From UMGS1696 sp964621165 (lineage in GTDB: Bacteria; Bacillota; Clostridia; Oscillospirales; CAG-272): a stretch of 64,000 bases of DNA. The stretch is taken from positions 4,258 to 68,257 of the forward strand of contig CAZULC010000011.1 of NCBI GenBank assembly GCA_964621165.1. Direction: 5' to 3'. This document shows, in pieces, positions 23,806 through 34,797 of this stretch (its first letter is position 1; the number at the start of each line of letters is the position of its first letter). The position numbers and the translations under genes were made by a program. The notes under the pieces were generated by a model, which worked only from the letters and a program-made list of their open reading frames with translations, did no database searches and was not told the origin of the DNA.

Positions 23806-26466
23806 TCAGTCCGCCGCTGTATTTTTGCAGGATTTTTGGCCAACGCGCCTTATTATGAGCTTCACAGCCTCCACTACTGGGATTACGCATGCGCCTAAAA
23901 GAGCCGCCGCGCCGTATTCGCGAAGTCCTACAGTGGTAAAGCTGAACGCCGCCGCAAGGGGTGGAATTTCGCATACCGCAGTTGTGAGGGCGAAGCCGAC
24001 GAGGGTGGACAGATTGAGAGCTGCGTTCATTCCCTTCACCTGAAACAGGCTCTTGTCTCGTGAGCGCAGGTTGAAGCTGTGGAAAATCTCAGCAAGCGAC
24101 AGGGTCAGAAACGCCATCGTTACGCCGTGGGATGACTGTGTGAAGCCAAAGGAGCCGAACTCGAACATGTGGCCGAATCCGTAGCTCAGCAGCACCAAAA
24201 CCGAGATGAGCAGTCCCTGATATGCGACGTCAAACCCCAGCCCGCCGGAGAAAATGCCGTCACGGGAGCTTCTGGGAGCGCGCTTCATTATGTCCGCTTC
24301 AGCTTTCTCCATTCCGAGAGCCAGCGCGGGGAAGGTGTCGGTGATAAGGTTTATCCATAACAAATGTACCGGTTCAAGTACCGTGAAGCCGAGAAGGGTG
24401 GCGATGAATATGGTGATGACCTCGCTCATGTTGGAGCCGAGAAGAAACTGGATTGCCTTTCTGATGTTGTCGTAAATCCGCCGTCCTTCCTCAACTGCGG
24501 AGACGATTGTGGCAAAGTTGTCGTCGGCGAGAACCATGTCAGCTACGTTTTTCGTCACGTCCGTACCAGTGATTCCCATGCCGATTCCAATGTCAGCGGA
24601 CTTGATTGAAGGCGCGTCGTTTACACCGTCTCCGGTCATTGCGGTGACATAACCGGCCCGTCTCCACTGGTTGACTATGCGAGTCTTGTGTTCCGGCTGG
24701 ACCCGGGCGTAAACCGAGATGTTCTTGAATTCCCGCTCAAAGGTTCTGTCGTCCATTTTGGCAAGCTCCGCTCCGGTGACGGCGTATTGACCTTCTTCGA
24801 TTATGCCAAGCTCACGGGCGATTGCGGCGGCGGTGTTCTTGTGGTCACCTGTTATCATGATGGGACGGATCCCCGCGCTTCTGCACTCTTCTATTGCGTC
24901 CTTGACTTCGGGACGGATGGGGTCGATCATGCCCACAAGTCCGAGGAAGCACAGGCACGATTCGGCGGAGTCGGGGTTTGATAAATCCGGTATGGAGTTG
25001 GACTTTTTCGCTCCGGCTGCAAGTACACGCAAAGCCTTGTCAGCCAGACGCTTGTTTTCAGCCACAATTGAAGAGCGAAACTCATCCGTCATTGGCACGG
25101 CTTTTCCGTCAATCAGAACGGTCGTACAGCGGCTCAGAACCACGTCGGGCGCGCCGGTTGTGTGCTGGACATAACTTTTGCCATAACGGTGTACGGTTGT
25201 CATGAGCTTTCGCATTGAGTCAAAGGGAATTTCAGCCACTCGGGGATGGTCTTCTTCCAGCCTGTATTTCGGAAAGCCTAACTTTGCCGCGTAGTCAACA
25301 ACTGCCGTCTGGGTGGGGTCTCCGGTGGAAGCTGTCTGTCCTTCGATGAGTTTCGCGTCGGTGCAGAGGGCAAATGACTGGGCAAGTGCCGACTCGTCCG
25401 AGCCGTAATGCTCTACCACTGTCATTTTGTTTTGGGTGAGAGTTCCCGTTTTATCCGAGCAGATAATTTCGGTGCATCCGAGTGTTTCAACGGCGGTCAG
25501 GTGGCGGATTATGGCTTTTTTCTTCGACATAAGGGTCACGCCGATGGACAGCACCATCGTTACCACAGCCGCAAGTCCTTCCGGAATCGCCGCCACAGCC
25601 AATGATACCGCAACCATGAATGTGTCAACGATATTATCGGCGGAAAAACCGCTCTTTATTAACTGCACGCCGAAAATTATCACGCATATGCCCAGCACCA
25701 GCCACGTCAGCACCTTCGAGAGCTGGTTCAGCTTGATTTGCAGGGGAGTTTCGCTGTCTTTGGCTTTGGTCAGGGCGTCGGCTATTTTTCCCATTTCCGT
25801 ATCCATTGCCGTTGCGGTTACGACAATTGTACCACGTCCGTAGACCGCGGAGCTTCCCATGTAAGCCATGTTTTTCCGGTCGCCGAGGGGAATGTCGTCC
25901 TCGCCCTTTTTCAGCGACAGCGCATCCATGATTTTGTTCACCGGAACCGACTCGCCGGTCAGAGCGGATTCCTCAACCTTGAGACTTGCAGCTTCGATGA
26001 TTCGCCCGTCCGCTGGGATTGAGTCGCCGGCTTCAACGAAAACTATGTCCCCGGGAACCACGTCCTCACTTTTGATAATCCTTGTCCCGCCGTCCCGCAG
26101 CACCTTTGAGGTTGAAGCTGACATCTCCTGCAGTGCGGCGATTGCGTTTTCGGCTTTGTTTTCCTGATACACCCCAAGGGTCGCGTTGATGAGGACAACT
26201 GCTAAAATGATGATTACGTCCGATGGTGACTCCCCTTCGACAAAGGCGAGAATTCCCGAAATCACGGCGGCGCAGATTAAGATGATGGTCATGGGTTCGG
26301 CAAGCTGTGCGAGAAAGCGGAGGACAAGCGGCTTCTTTTTGGCTTCCCTGAGCCGATTTTTGCCGTATTTTTCCAGCCTCTTCTCAGCTTCGGCCTGACT
26401 CAGTCCGCTTTTAGCTGACGACTGGGATGACAGGACTTCAATAGAGCCGGACAGGTATTCTTTCAT
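23806..26466 (-). CDS. Calcium-transporting P-type ATPase
   Basis: The 886-residue protein is a P2-type pump that exports Ca2+ at the cost of ATP. It has the actuator motif LTGESVPV, membrane helix 4 with the calcium-binding AAIPEGLAAVV, the phosphorylation site DKTGTLTQNKM (Asp near 337) and the hinge GDGVNDAPSIKSADIGIGMG near 613. The helix 6 segment ITDTFPALALGMEKAEADI (preceded by LLWINL) is typical of SERCA/PMCA-type bacterial pumps. An N-terminal cation-ATPase domain with LSQAEAEKRLEKYGKNRL is present. An AAGGAG site precedes the ATG. It seems to be transcribed alone. Confidence 0.93.
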   Translation of the reverse strand: MKEYLSGSIEVLSSQSSAKSGLSQAEAEKRLEKYGKNRLREAKKKPLVLRFLAQLAEPMTIILICAAVISGILAFVEGESPSDVIIILAVVLINATLGVYQENKAENAIAALQEMSASTSKVLRDGGTRIIKSEDVVPGDIVFVEAGDSIPADGRIIEAASLKVEESALTGESVPVNKIMDALSLKKGEDDIPLGDRKNMAYMGSSAVYGRGTIVVTATAMDTEMGKIADALTKAKDSETPLQIKLNQLSKVLTWLVLGICVIIFGVQLIKSGFSADNIVDTFMVAVSLAVAAIPEGLAAVVTMVLSIGVTLMSKKKAIIRHLTAVETLGCTEIICSDKTGTLTQNKMTVVEHYGSDESALAQSFALCTDAKLIEGQTASTGDPTQTAVVDYAAKLGFPKYRLEEDHPRVAEIPFDSMRKLMTTVHRYGKSYVQHTTGAPDVVLSRCTTVLIDGKAVPMTDEFRSSIVAENKRLADKALRVLAAGAKKSNSIPDLSNPDSAESCLCFLGLVGMIDPIRPEVKDAIEECRSAGIRPIMITGDHKNTAAAIARELGIIEEGQYAVTGAELAKMDDRTFEREFKNISVYARVQPEHKTRIVNQWRRAGYVTAMTGDGVNDAPSIKSADIGIGMGITGTDVTKNVADMVLADDNFATIVSAVEEGRRIYDNIRKAIQFLLGSNMSEVITIFIATLLGFTVLEPVHLLWINLITDTFPALALGMEKAEADIMKRAPRSSRDGIFSGGLGFDVAYQGLLISVLVLLSYGFGHMFEFGSFGFTQSSHGVTMAFLTLSLAEIFHSFNLRSRDKSLFQVKGMNAALNLSTLVGFALTTAVCEIPPLAAAFSFTTVGLREYGAAALLGACVIPVVEAVKLIIRRVGQKSCKNTAAD

Positions 26467-26623
26467 TAAAATTCTCCTTAAATAAAATTACCCGCGAATG
26501 ACATTGTTAATACATTATCTGCCAAACACAGGTATATTATACATTTTAATTATTGAGAAGTCAACAACTCTTTTGTATTCTAATAATATTTAACCCTGCC
26601 TTAATCTTTTGGTGGAAATAGGA

Positions 26624-27811
26624 TTACATCTGTCGCTTTACGCGCGTTTTCATGTAAAACAGGGAGCAGATTATCAGCGCCACCGGGAAGACCTCGCCGA
26701 AAATCAGGGCGGACTTTAGGTTATCCCCGAGAAGCGACGACGCCGCACCGATGAGTGTAGGACCACCACTGCACCCCAAATCCCCGCCGAGGGCCAAAAT
26801 CGCAAACATCGCCACTCCGCCCTTGGAAAATTCCACTGAGGCAATGCTGAACACTCCCGTCCAGAGAATGCCCACGGATAGACCGCACAGCGCACATCCA
26901 ATCAGGGACAGCACAGGGGACGGCGAGAGGGAAGCGGCGGCGTAGGACAGCATGCACAAAAACCCGCTGGCGATAATGAACTTGAGAAGGTCGATTTTTT
27001 CAGCCATTTTCGAGTAGAACACCCGGGACGTACCCATGAGGATTGAGAACATGCATGGTCCGGCGAGGTCTCCTACGGCTTTTGACACGTGAAGTCCGCT
27101 CTCGGCAAATGCGGAAGCCCACTGACTCATCCCCTGCTCGCACGCCCCCGACGCTATCATCAGGATAAAGAACAGCCAGAATGTGCCGCTCGAGAAAAGC
27201 TGACGGAGAGTCATGCCCTCGCCCTCTTCCGTGAGGGAATAAATCGGCACCCGGATGAACATGAGCATGTTGTACAGCGGAAGTAGTGACCACAGAACGG
27301 CGAGGATTCTCCATTTGTCGTGTCCTGCAACTTGCAGAAATAAGGTTGAGATGACAATCACCGCCACAGTTCCCCAGCAGTAGAAGGAGTGGAGCAGGCT
27401 CATGTGTGACGCTTTGTTGTCCGTGGGGCAGGCTTCTACAATAGGACTTATTAAAACCTCAATCAGCCCGCCGCCGACCGCGTAGAGGAAAACCGAAATC
27501 AAAAGTCCGGCGAATGGGTTCATGACAAAGGGCAGGACTGCCATAGATACAAGTCCGGCGGCACAGAAGGCGTGAGCGGCAACAATGCAGACCCGGGTTC
27601 CGATTATGTCCACGAACTTAGCCGAAAGAAAGTCCACAGCCAGCTGTATGAGGAAGTTCAGGGTGATAAGAAGCGTGATTTTCGAAAGCGGAATGCCGAA
27701 GCTGTCCCGGAAAATTATGAACAGCAGTGGAGCCAAATTGTTGACGATTGCCTGAGTGATGTAGCCGAGGTAGCAGGTAGTTATGGTGTTCTTGTATGTG
27801 AGCTTTTTCAT
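26624..27811 (-). CDS. Major facilitator superfamily transporter
   Basis: The 395-residue membrane protein has about 12 hydrophobic segments. It resembles the fucose-permease/YbjJ-like part of the MFS, with KITLLITLNFLIQLAVDFLS, a conserved VGGGLIEVLISPIVEA in helix 4-5 and LSVGILWTGVFSIASVEF in helix 9-10. The substrate is probably a sugar or related metabolite but cannot be read from sequence. I chose the ATG at 27811 (MKKLTYKN), which has AAAGG 7 bases upstream, over the ATG five codons earlier. Confidence 0.85.
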   Translation of the reverse strand: MKKLTYKNTITTCYLGYITQAIVNNLAPLLFIIFRDSFGIPLSKITLLITLNFLIQLAVDFLSAKFVDIIGTRVCIVAAHAFCAAGLVSMAVLPFVMNPFAGLLISVFLYAVGGGLIEVLISPIVEACPTDNKASHMSLLHSFYCWGTVAVIVISTLFLQVAGHDKWRILAVLWSLLPLYNMLMFIRVPIYSLTEEGEGMTLRQLFSSGTFWLFFILMIASGACEQGMSQWASAFAESGLHVSKAVGDLAGPCMFSILMGTSRVFYSKMAEKIDLLKFIIASGFLCMLSYAAASLSPSPVLSLIGCALCGLSVGILWTGVFSIASVEFSKGGVAMFAILALGGDLGCSGGPTLIGAASSLLGDNLKSALIFGEVFPVALIICSLFYMKTRVKRQM

Positions 27812-27981
27812 TTGAAGACCTTTCATGTGGGTATATATAACAGTGTATGCAGGAATTTAAGTTGATGTGAGGCCGGTTATTTGCAGCGGGAGTCGTCATC
27901 AAGTTCGGTTTTGTCGAGGTGCTTTTCCATGAATTCCCCTTGATTTCAGCAGCGCTGAAAATTCTATCCTTTAATATTATG

Positions 27982-28695
27982 TCAGATGATCCTTCCTGCG
28001 TAGTAGAATCTGCCGGGAACGGAGTTTGCGTATTCTTCCACAGGACCGCAGTAGAGCTGGGCGTCGGACAGGTGCAGGATTGTGCCGTCGAGGGCTTCCG
28101 AGTCGATTATCACCACGGCTGTTTTTCGCTCCCGGTTCAGGGCGTGAATCAGGCCGAACACCTCGTCCTTTGCGGCGGCGTCAAGTCCCTTCATCGGCTC
28201 GTCCAGTATCAGGAGCCGTTTTTGTCCGCACATTGCACGGGCAAGCAGCACACGTTGTTTCTGACCGCCGGACAGCTCGGAAAACCGCTTTTTCGCAAAG
28301 CTTTCGACTCCAAGCAGCTCCATGGCTTCCCGTGCGGCTTCCTTCTCACGCTTTGAGATGAAGAAACCGTGCATTCCTACGATACAGCCGGACATAACCA
28401 GATCCCGCACGGTACTTGAGAGGCTGATTTCTTCGTCCTGTGGAACAAAGCCTATTTCAGCACGGGTCAGTCCGTCGGGATACACAACCTCGCCTGTCAC
28501 GGGCTTCACGTCTCCGAGCAGGGTTTTCGCGAACAGCGTCTTTCCGACTCCGCTGTGACCTACAACGCATATGTATTCCCCCTCGTGGACGGTCAGGTTT
28601 ATGTCTGAGCAGAGCCGGATTTCGCCGGGACCAATCGTAACGTTTTTGCAGGATAAAATCGCTTTTCCTTCATTATCGTTAAAAGGGTGTGACAT
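27982..28695 (-). CDS. ABC transporter ATP-binding protein, metal-type
   Basis: The 237-residue ATPase has Walker A GHSGVGKT, the Q-loop in GFVPQDEE, signature LSGGQKQR, Walker B LLILDEP and a late position (VVIIDSEA) where the usual switch histidine (normally preceded by T/S) appears to be Ser. Size and the style of the sequence resemble ZnuC/MntB-type metal-importer ATPases. The ATG at 28695 has AGGAGG 9 bases upstream, so the open frame before it is not used. No permease or binding protein is adjacent, so its partner is unknown. Confidence 0.8.
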   Translation of the reverse strand: MSHPFNDNEGKAILSCKNVTIGPGEIRLCSDINLTVHEGEYICVVGHSGVGKTLFAKTLLGDVKPVTGEVVYPDGLTRAEIGFVPQDEEISLSSTVRDLVMSGCIVGMHGFFISKREKEAAREAMELLGVESFAKKRFSELSGGQKQRVLLARAMCGQKRLLILDEPMKGLDAAAKDEVFGLIHALNRERKTAVVIIDSEALDGTILHLSDAQLYCGPVEEYANSVPGRFYYAGRII

Positions 28696-28865
28696 TCGTA
28701 GAAACCTCCTCTTCGGCTTTTCGGCCGCTTTTGATTCAATTAAATTATAGCACAAAAGTGGAAATTTGTACATAATTCCGCGAAAAAAGACAAAATATTA
28801 TTATTTGTCAGAATGTTGCATAAGTTGTTCTCATTCGGCGGAAATATAGTTATTTAAATATCGAA

Positions 28866-28894
28866 TTGACAAAACAGTTTTATTGTGCTATGCT
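28866..28894 (+). promoter_or_regulatory. Promoter of the first YitT gene
   Basis: TTGACA (28866-28871) and TATGCT (28889-28894) are 17 bp apart, about 60 bp before the ATG at 28954. Confidence 0.7.
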
Positions 28895-28953
28895 TTATTG
28901 GCTCCTGAAAAAGCTGAGTTTATAAAAAACAAAATTTTTTACGGTGAATCAAA

Positions 28954-29811
28954 ATGAATAAAAAGAAGATTCTCTCTGCAATTTCCGAATACGCGGTTCT
29001 GACAGCCGCCACGTTCCTTATGGCCTTCGGAATTTATGTGTTCCGTTTCCCCAACAACTTCTCCTTCGGCGGAGTCACGGGTATAGCCGTTGTGGTGGCA
29101 AAGTTCGCGCCTGTTTCCGCATCAACCATGACGTTTATTTTGAATATATCCCTGCTGATTGTAGGGGTTATCGTCCTCGGAAAAGATTTCGGGCTGAAAA
29201 CGGCTTACGTCACGGTTCTGCTGTCGGTGTTTCTCTCGCTGGCCGAGGTGATTTACCCCATGTCAGCCCCACTGACCGACGACCCGCTTATGGAATGCTT
29301 CTTCGCTGTGCTTCTCCCGTCCCTTGCTTCGGCGATTTTCTTCAACATGGGAGCGTCAAGCGGCGGTACTGACGTTATCGCTATGATTCTGAAAAAGTAC
29401 ACATCTGTCAACATTGGAACTGGACTGCTTCTCGCTGACTTCATGGTGTCGGTTACGGCGTTCACGTTCGGTGTGAAGACGGGCCTGTTCTCTCTAATCG
29501 GCTGGCTTATGAAGAGCCTTGTAATAGACAGCGTAATCGAGTCCTTCAACCAGCACAAGGTGTTCACAATCATCAGCCACGACCCGGAGCCAATCAGCGA
29601 GTTCATCACCCACACCCTGAAACGAAGCGCCACAATTCAGGAGGGAATCGGAGCCTACACCCACGACAAACGTTACATAATCATCTCAATAATGTCCCGC
29701 GGACAGGCGGTTCAGCTCCGCAACTTCATCAAAAAGAACCAGCCCGACGCGTTTCTGTCAATCAGCAACTCCAGCGAAATCATAGGCCGCGGCTTCCGCA
29801 GTCACGTGTAA
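28954..29811 (+). CDS. YitT-family membrane protein 1
   Basis: The 285-residue protein has five or six membrane helices (residues about 12-200; YitT/DUF161 repeats such as PNNFSFGGVTGIAVVVAKF and SSGGTDVIAMILKKY). A C-terminal soluble DUF2179 domain follows (residues about 215-280, with SRGQAVQLRNFIKKNQPDAFLSISN written across that region). YitT proteins are common in Bacillota; their substrate is not established. A second family member lies at 58897-59775 with low identity. The gene ends before a bidirectional terminator. Confidence 0.88.
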   Translation: MNKKKILSAISEYAVLTAATFLMAFGIYVFRFPNNFSFGGVTGIAVVVAKFAPVSASTMTFILNISLLIVGVIVLGKDFGLKTAYVTVLLSVFLSLAEVIYPMSAPLTDDPLMECFFAVLLPSLASAIFFNMGASSGGTDVIAMILKKYTSVNIGTGLLLADFMVSVTAFTFGVKTGLFSLIGWLMKSLVIDSVIESFNQHKVFTIISHDPEPISEFITHTLKRSATIQEGIGAYTHDKRYIIISIMSRGQAVQLRNFIKKNQPDAFLSISNSSEIIGRGFRSHV

Positions 29812-29888
29812 GGGTGGAGTGGATTTTATAAAAATGCATAAAAATCCTTGACAACACTTAATGCCATGGCAAAGTAACCTAAACAGCA

Positions 29889-29932
29889 AAAAGCCGCCGG
29901 AATCCTTCTTGGAAACTGACGGCTTATTTTTT
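29889..29932. terminator. Terminator after the first YitT gene
   Basis: AAGCCG pairs with CGGCTT across a 26-base interior and is followed by ATTTTTT. It lies between convergent genes. Confidence 0.7.
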
Positions 29933-29953
29933 ATTCATCCGGTTTGGATATGC

Positions 29954-30778
29954 CTATATCATTACCCCCGCTTTGTTTCGCTCTACCGTGTATGTGACCC
30001 CTCCGCATCCGCACAGGTAAATCACGTCGTCTTCAACCGACTTCAGCGACCAGTACCAGCCACCGTCTTTCGGGAAAGCACAGCTTCCTTCAACAAAGCA
30101 CCGCTCATCCGGGATGTAATCCTTCAGCGTGTCCAGATTGTTCCCGATCATTCTGCATTCATGGGGTCTGATGCATGTGGTGGAGTGCATAGCCCAGCCT
30201 TTTTCGCAGTATCCGTTCTGTCCCACCCGGCAGTAGATTGTCTTGTTTTTATCGTTGTCGTAAACCGAGAACAGGATGGAGTACTTTTTCGTGTCGATTC
30301 CAACCACAAGCATACCCGGGTCAGAATAGTAGTACTTGCAGATGTTCCACACAGCCATTTTTTCGGATAATGACTCAGGCTCGCCGTACTTTGATTTGTC
30401 GAAGTAGTCCTCTCCCGTCTCCTCAGCCAGTTCCAGTGAGAACACCGTGCCGTCGTACATTGTGTAGGTCATGCTTCCGCTGTCGTCTACACTGAAGCTG
30501 TCACCGTTGTGGGATTTTATTTCATCAGCTATGCCGTCGTCATTGCACCGCACAGTACCGCTGTATATGTCCTTGCAGCAGTACAGGGATTCTTCACTGG
30601 TGTGATTGGAGTACTGCACAGCCTCACCTTTTCCGGAAACCTTGCCGACCACGCCGTCACTTTTGTAATTCAGCAGACTGACAATCCGTCCGTCAACCAG
30701 ACGCAGGAACGCTATGTAAAACTCGTCCGCCACCGCCACCGTCGCGTCTTTGCCGCAGAAAATTCCGTTCATAATCAT
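29954..30778 (-). CDS. Hypothetical protein, Cys-rich C terminus
   Basis: The 274-residue protein is soluble, with no signal peptide or membrane segment. I do not recognise the family. Visible features are a Tyr/Asp-rich beta-like character (FSVDDSGSMTYTMYDGTVF), a central KYYYSDPGMLVVGIDTKKY, and cysteines concentrated in the last third (TTCIRPHECRM, DERCFVEGSCAF, YLCGCGGVTY). The frame is intact over its full length, unlike its upstream neighbours. Two nearby ATGs, 30778 and 30772, are both usable; AAGGGAG lies just before them. Confidence 0.65.
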   Translation of the reverse strand: MIMNGIFCGKDATVAVADEFYIAFLRLVDGRIVSLLNYKSDGVVGKVSGKGEAVQYSNHTSEESLYCCKDIYSGTVRCNDDGIADEIKSHNGDSFSVDDSGSMTYTMYDGTVFSLELAEETGEDYFDKSKYGEPESLSEKMAVWNICKYYYSDPGMLVVGIDTKKYSILFSVYDNDKNKTIYCRVGQNGYCEKGWAMHSTTCIRPHECRMIGNNLDTLKDYIPDERCFVEGSCAFPKDGGWYWSLKSVEDDVIYLCGCGGVTYTVERNKAGVMI

Positions 30779-30879
30779 CTCTCCCTTGGATTTTGATTTA
30801 CATTTCCATTATACCATAATATCATCGATATTTCAACTGTTTTTAGTGCAATTCACTGTCAGGAAGCCTCGCTTTTTTC

Positions 30880-32744
30880 TTAATTTTCGTAATACTGCGC
30901 CTGAGCGTTCCACAATGACTGATACTTGCCGCCGCTTTCCACAAGCTCGTCGTGTGAACCCGCCTCAACTACCGCGCCGTGGTCGAACATCGCTATTTTG
31001 TCGCAGAAACGACAGGACGACATCCTGTGGGAGATGTAAATCGCGGTCTTGTCACCGACAATATCGTTGAACTTGGAGTAAATTTCGCTCTCCGTTATGG
31101 GGTCGAGGGCCGCTGTTGGCTCGTCAAGCATGATGAAAGCGCAGTCGCGGTAGAGGGAGCGGGCTATGGCTATCTTCTGTGCCTCACTGCAGGAGATGTT
31201 CACGCCCTTGCTTGTGCTGTCCTTGTAGAGCTGTGTGTCAAGTCCATCGGGCATGTCGGCGAGTTTTACCCCGAATCCGGCCTCAAGCAGGCATTTTTCC
31301 GCCTTTTCCCGTTCGTAGTGGGAGGAAGCCGCCACGTTTTTCCCGAGGGGAAGAGCGAGAAGGGAGTAATCTTGGAACACCACCGAGAAAATGTCCATGT
31401 AGTCTTTGTAGTTGTACTTTTTGATGTCGATGCCGTTGAGCAGGATTTCGCCTTCCGTAGGGTCGTAGAGCCGGCAGAGCAGCTTGATGAAGGTGGTTTT
31501 ACCCGAGCCGTTCTCGCCCACAATCGCAAGCTTGGAGCCTATGGTGAACTTGAAGTTGAGGTGCTGCAGGGCGTAGGTTTTGGCGGCGGTGTACTTGAAG
31601 CTCACGTCCCGGAATTCGATTTCGTACTTCTTGTCCCGTCTCTTTTCCGTGGTGAGAGTCCCTTGGTACATCTTATTCGGCAGGTCGAGGTAGTCGAAAG
31701 CACGCTTCAGGTGTGGTGCGTTGTTGCGGATGTCGCCGAGAAGGAACACAAGACTGCCCACACCGCCCGAGAATGAGCTGACCGTGCTGATGTACTGGGT
31801 GATGGAACCCACGCCAAACGCACCAGCCCACACCTTCATCGCCACAAAGACGTAGAGTATAATTGTGAACAGAGCGCCGTTTATGCTTGTCGAGGTTGAG
31901 ATGAGTCCGGCCTTTTTGAGAGCCAGGCCCAAGCTGCTGGCCATTCATTCATTCGCGAAGTTGTCGGTGATTACCGCTGTTTTTTTTATCCTGTCTGAAC
32001 ATGCGGATGTCAAGGGTACGTGAGTTTTGAGATATGCGCCAACTGTAGAAGGAAAACTTGCGGTTTACAAAAGTCGTATCGCTTCCGCAGCTTGCCCACA
32101 CCTCTTGAGCTTTGCTGTACAGCACCGGAGTGAGAAGGTAGATCAGCATCAATACAACCATTGCCGTGATGATTACAAAGGGGTTGTCGAGAAATTTATA
32201 CGCGGGGTTCATTGTCCTTGAAGTGAACAGGGTAATCGTCATGACTGCCGCGCCTAAAATGCTGAATATCAGCTCAATAAAACGTTTGTAGTACGACTGC
32301 GTGCGACTCAGACCCCAGCCCATCCACATCCGGTAGTTTTGTATTTCCTGCAGGGTTTGGATTTTCTCCGTATCTTCGCAGTCGGCGTAGTCCATGCTGA
32401 TGTACTTCTGGGTGTAGAACCGTTCTTCCGCCTGATACATTCCGACGCATTTCACAGCGGATGTTTTGCCAATCACCACTCAAATAAGTCTGAGAACCGC
32501 TTCGGCTGCAAGGGAAATTATAACGAGCCGGATCAGCTCCTCACAACGGCGCGGGCCTGCGAGTTCGTTGATGAGAAGGGCAGAGAGATATACTCCCATG
32601 TAAGGGTGAAGCGCGGTATATTGCGTTGATTTTCTCGAGTATGTACACCTCGGGGTAAGTCTTCATCCATAATTTAAGCGCGCGGATCTGCAGGGAAAAG
32701 GCTTCCTTGATTCCTATGGCATTATCGTCTTTTTTCTTTTTCAT
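30880..32744 (-). pseudogene. Decayed ABC exporter half-transporter 1
   Basis: The remnant encodes a six-helix membrane domain plus an ATPase domain of the peptide/drug exporter type. The ATPase part is well kept: Walker A GENGSGKTT, LLEAG before the signature region NISCSEAQKIAIARS (normally LSGGE, here damaged), Walker B FIMLDEPTAALD. The coding frame breaks near 32605, stops at an in-frame TGA near 32478, slips at a run of eight A (31980-31987) and stops again at TGA just before 31944. Start MKKKKDDNAIG lies at 32744. At least four lesions make it nonfunctional. It is the last gene of the regulator-kinase-exporter row. Confidence 0.85.
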
Positions 32745-32767
32745 TATTATGACCATTATATTAAAAA

Positions 32768-34566
32768 TCAGTTTTCTTCTATAGGATTACTGTTGTAGTA
32801 TTTTGCCTGAGTGTTGAACAGCTCCGTGTAAATTCCGTTTTTCGCCAGCAGTGAAGCGTGGGTCCCTTCCTCCGCTATTTTTCCACCGGAGAGCAGGATT
32901 ATCCTGTCGCAGAACCGGGTGGAGGCAAGGCGGTGGGAAATGAACACGGACGTCTTGTTCTTGCAGAGGGAGTTGTACCTCTCGTACATGTCAGCCTCAG
33001 CCAGCGGGTCAAGGGCGGAGGTGGGCTCGTCAAGCACCATTATAGGCGAGCCTTTGTACAGTGCGTGGGAGAGCATTAGCCTCTGCTGTTCGCCGCCTGA
33101 GAGAAGTATGCCGTCGTTGTACAGTTCCTTCGCGCAGTGGGTGTTCAGCCCGTCCGGAAGGGAGTTGATTTTCTCCTCCAGTCCTGCAAGCTGTATGCAT
33201 TCGTTCATTTTGTCCCAGTCGGGGTTGGGGTCGTCCTGATAGATGTTTTCCGCAAGGTCCGTGGGCAGAATGGAACTTGTCTGGAACACCGCCGTGAATT
33301 TTTTGTAATACTCGAGCCGGTTGAACTTCTTGATGTTCACACCGTTGAGCAGAACCTCGCCATACGTGGGGTCGTAGAAGCCGCATATCAGCTTTATAAG
33401 GGTGGTTTTGCCCATGCGTTCATTTCTCCCTCCTACCAAAGCTAACTTTTTCCCGGTGTGGATTGTCAGGTTGATGCCAGAGATGGTGTCGTGGTCGGCC
33501 TTGGAGTAGCGGTAGGAGATGTTTTTCAGCTCAATACTGTACTCCCCGTCGGGTAAATCCGGTATTGGCAGGGGATTTGGATCCTGTACGATTCCGCTGG
33601 GGTACTCGAGGAACTCACGCACGTCGCTCATGTCCATTGCCTGGGACCGCAGACGAGAAAATACGCCCAAGATACCGCTGACCCATCCCGCAAATCCTCC
33701 CACGGCTGAGAAGCAGAGCACAAATTCCGACGCGCTTATTCCTCCGCTGAGAGCCGAGCTGATGAGGAAGATGTACGCCACGCCGTTCTCGAGAAAGTGA
33801 GCGCCACGTCGATAAAGTCCCGCCAGAAGAATATCATTTCCCGCTTTTTTGTAAAATCCCGCAGGAGATTCATGTTTTTGTCGTAAAGCTCGTAAAGCCA
33901 CGGTTTTATGTTGAACAGCCGTATGTCCTTGGCAAACTTGAAGTCCTGACCAGTGCTGTTGTGGTAGTCGATTTTGTTGTTATATTCATTTTGTTCGTCG
34001 CGGTGGCGGTAGTTCCAGTCGTTGAACTTGTTTCCCGCGATAAAATTCAACACGCAGGTTACAACGACTATGACGGCCAATATAGGATTGACGTTTGCGA
34101 TAAGCGCAAGGCAGATGAGGAAGCCTAAAATATTCTTTATAATTTCGCCGTAGGTTCGATAGATGTCCTCAGCCGCTGAATTGTTGTTGTCCATAGCGTG
34201 GCTTGAACGTCGGAACAGGTCAATGTAGTCGTCGTTTTCCGTGTTCGACACCGAGGTTGTCATATAACTTTCCATGTGCTTGGCTAAATAACGGGAACGA
34301 ACGTCAACAAAGCGGAACATTGACGACCAGTTTAAGTAGTTCAGCAACGCACCGCATAAAGCTGTGCTCAAGGCGAATGCGGTTATGGTGAGAATCAGCG
34401 TGGACATGGGCTTTTCCTGCTCGATACAGGACAGCACCGACAGGGAGAGGTACAGTCCCGCCAGATTCTGCACCAGCTGAGCTGCCACTGTGACAAGTAC
34501 AATGAAAATCACAGCCTTCTGCTTGTTCCACGCGATTTTCAGGGTCCACGGGATAATTTTCATCAT
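32768..34566 (-). pseudogene. Decayed ABC exporter half-transporter 2
   Basis: The membrane domain is encoded from 34566 (MMKIIPWTLKIAWNKQ) and the ATPase domain continues to the stop at 32768. The two parts are in different frames and join near 33792, where FIDVALTF should run into LENGVAYIFLISS. Walker A is also corrupted: VGGRNERMGKTT has extra residues where VGENGAGKTT is expected. The signature LSGGEQQR and Walker B PIMVLDEPTSALD are intact. It lies 23 bp before exporter 1, with which it probably formed a heterodimer. Confidence 0.85.
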
Positions 34567-34797
34567 ACCGTATTTCGCTTTTCTCTTTTTCCTTTGACAT
34601 TATATTTTACCTCCACTGCAAGTTAGCTCTGAATAAATTACCTTAGCTCAAAGCGTTCTTTGTTTTGTGTTTTTATAATATCACAAAAAATCCCCGGCGG
34701 CACATTTCGGGGACGAAACGTTCTCTGCTGGGGACGATTTGCATTTTTTCTCTTTGATTTACGTTATTCTACCGCTGTAAACTACATTGATCCGGAT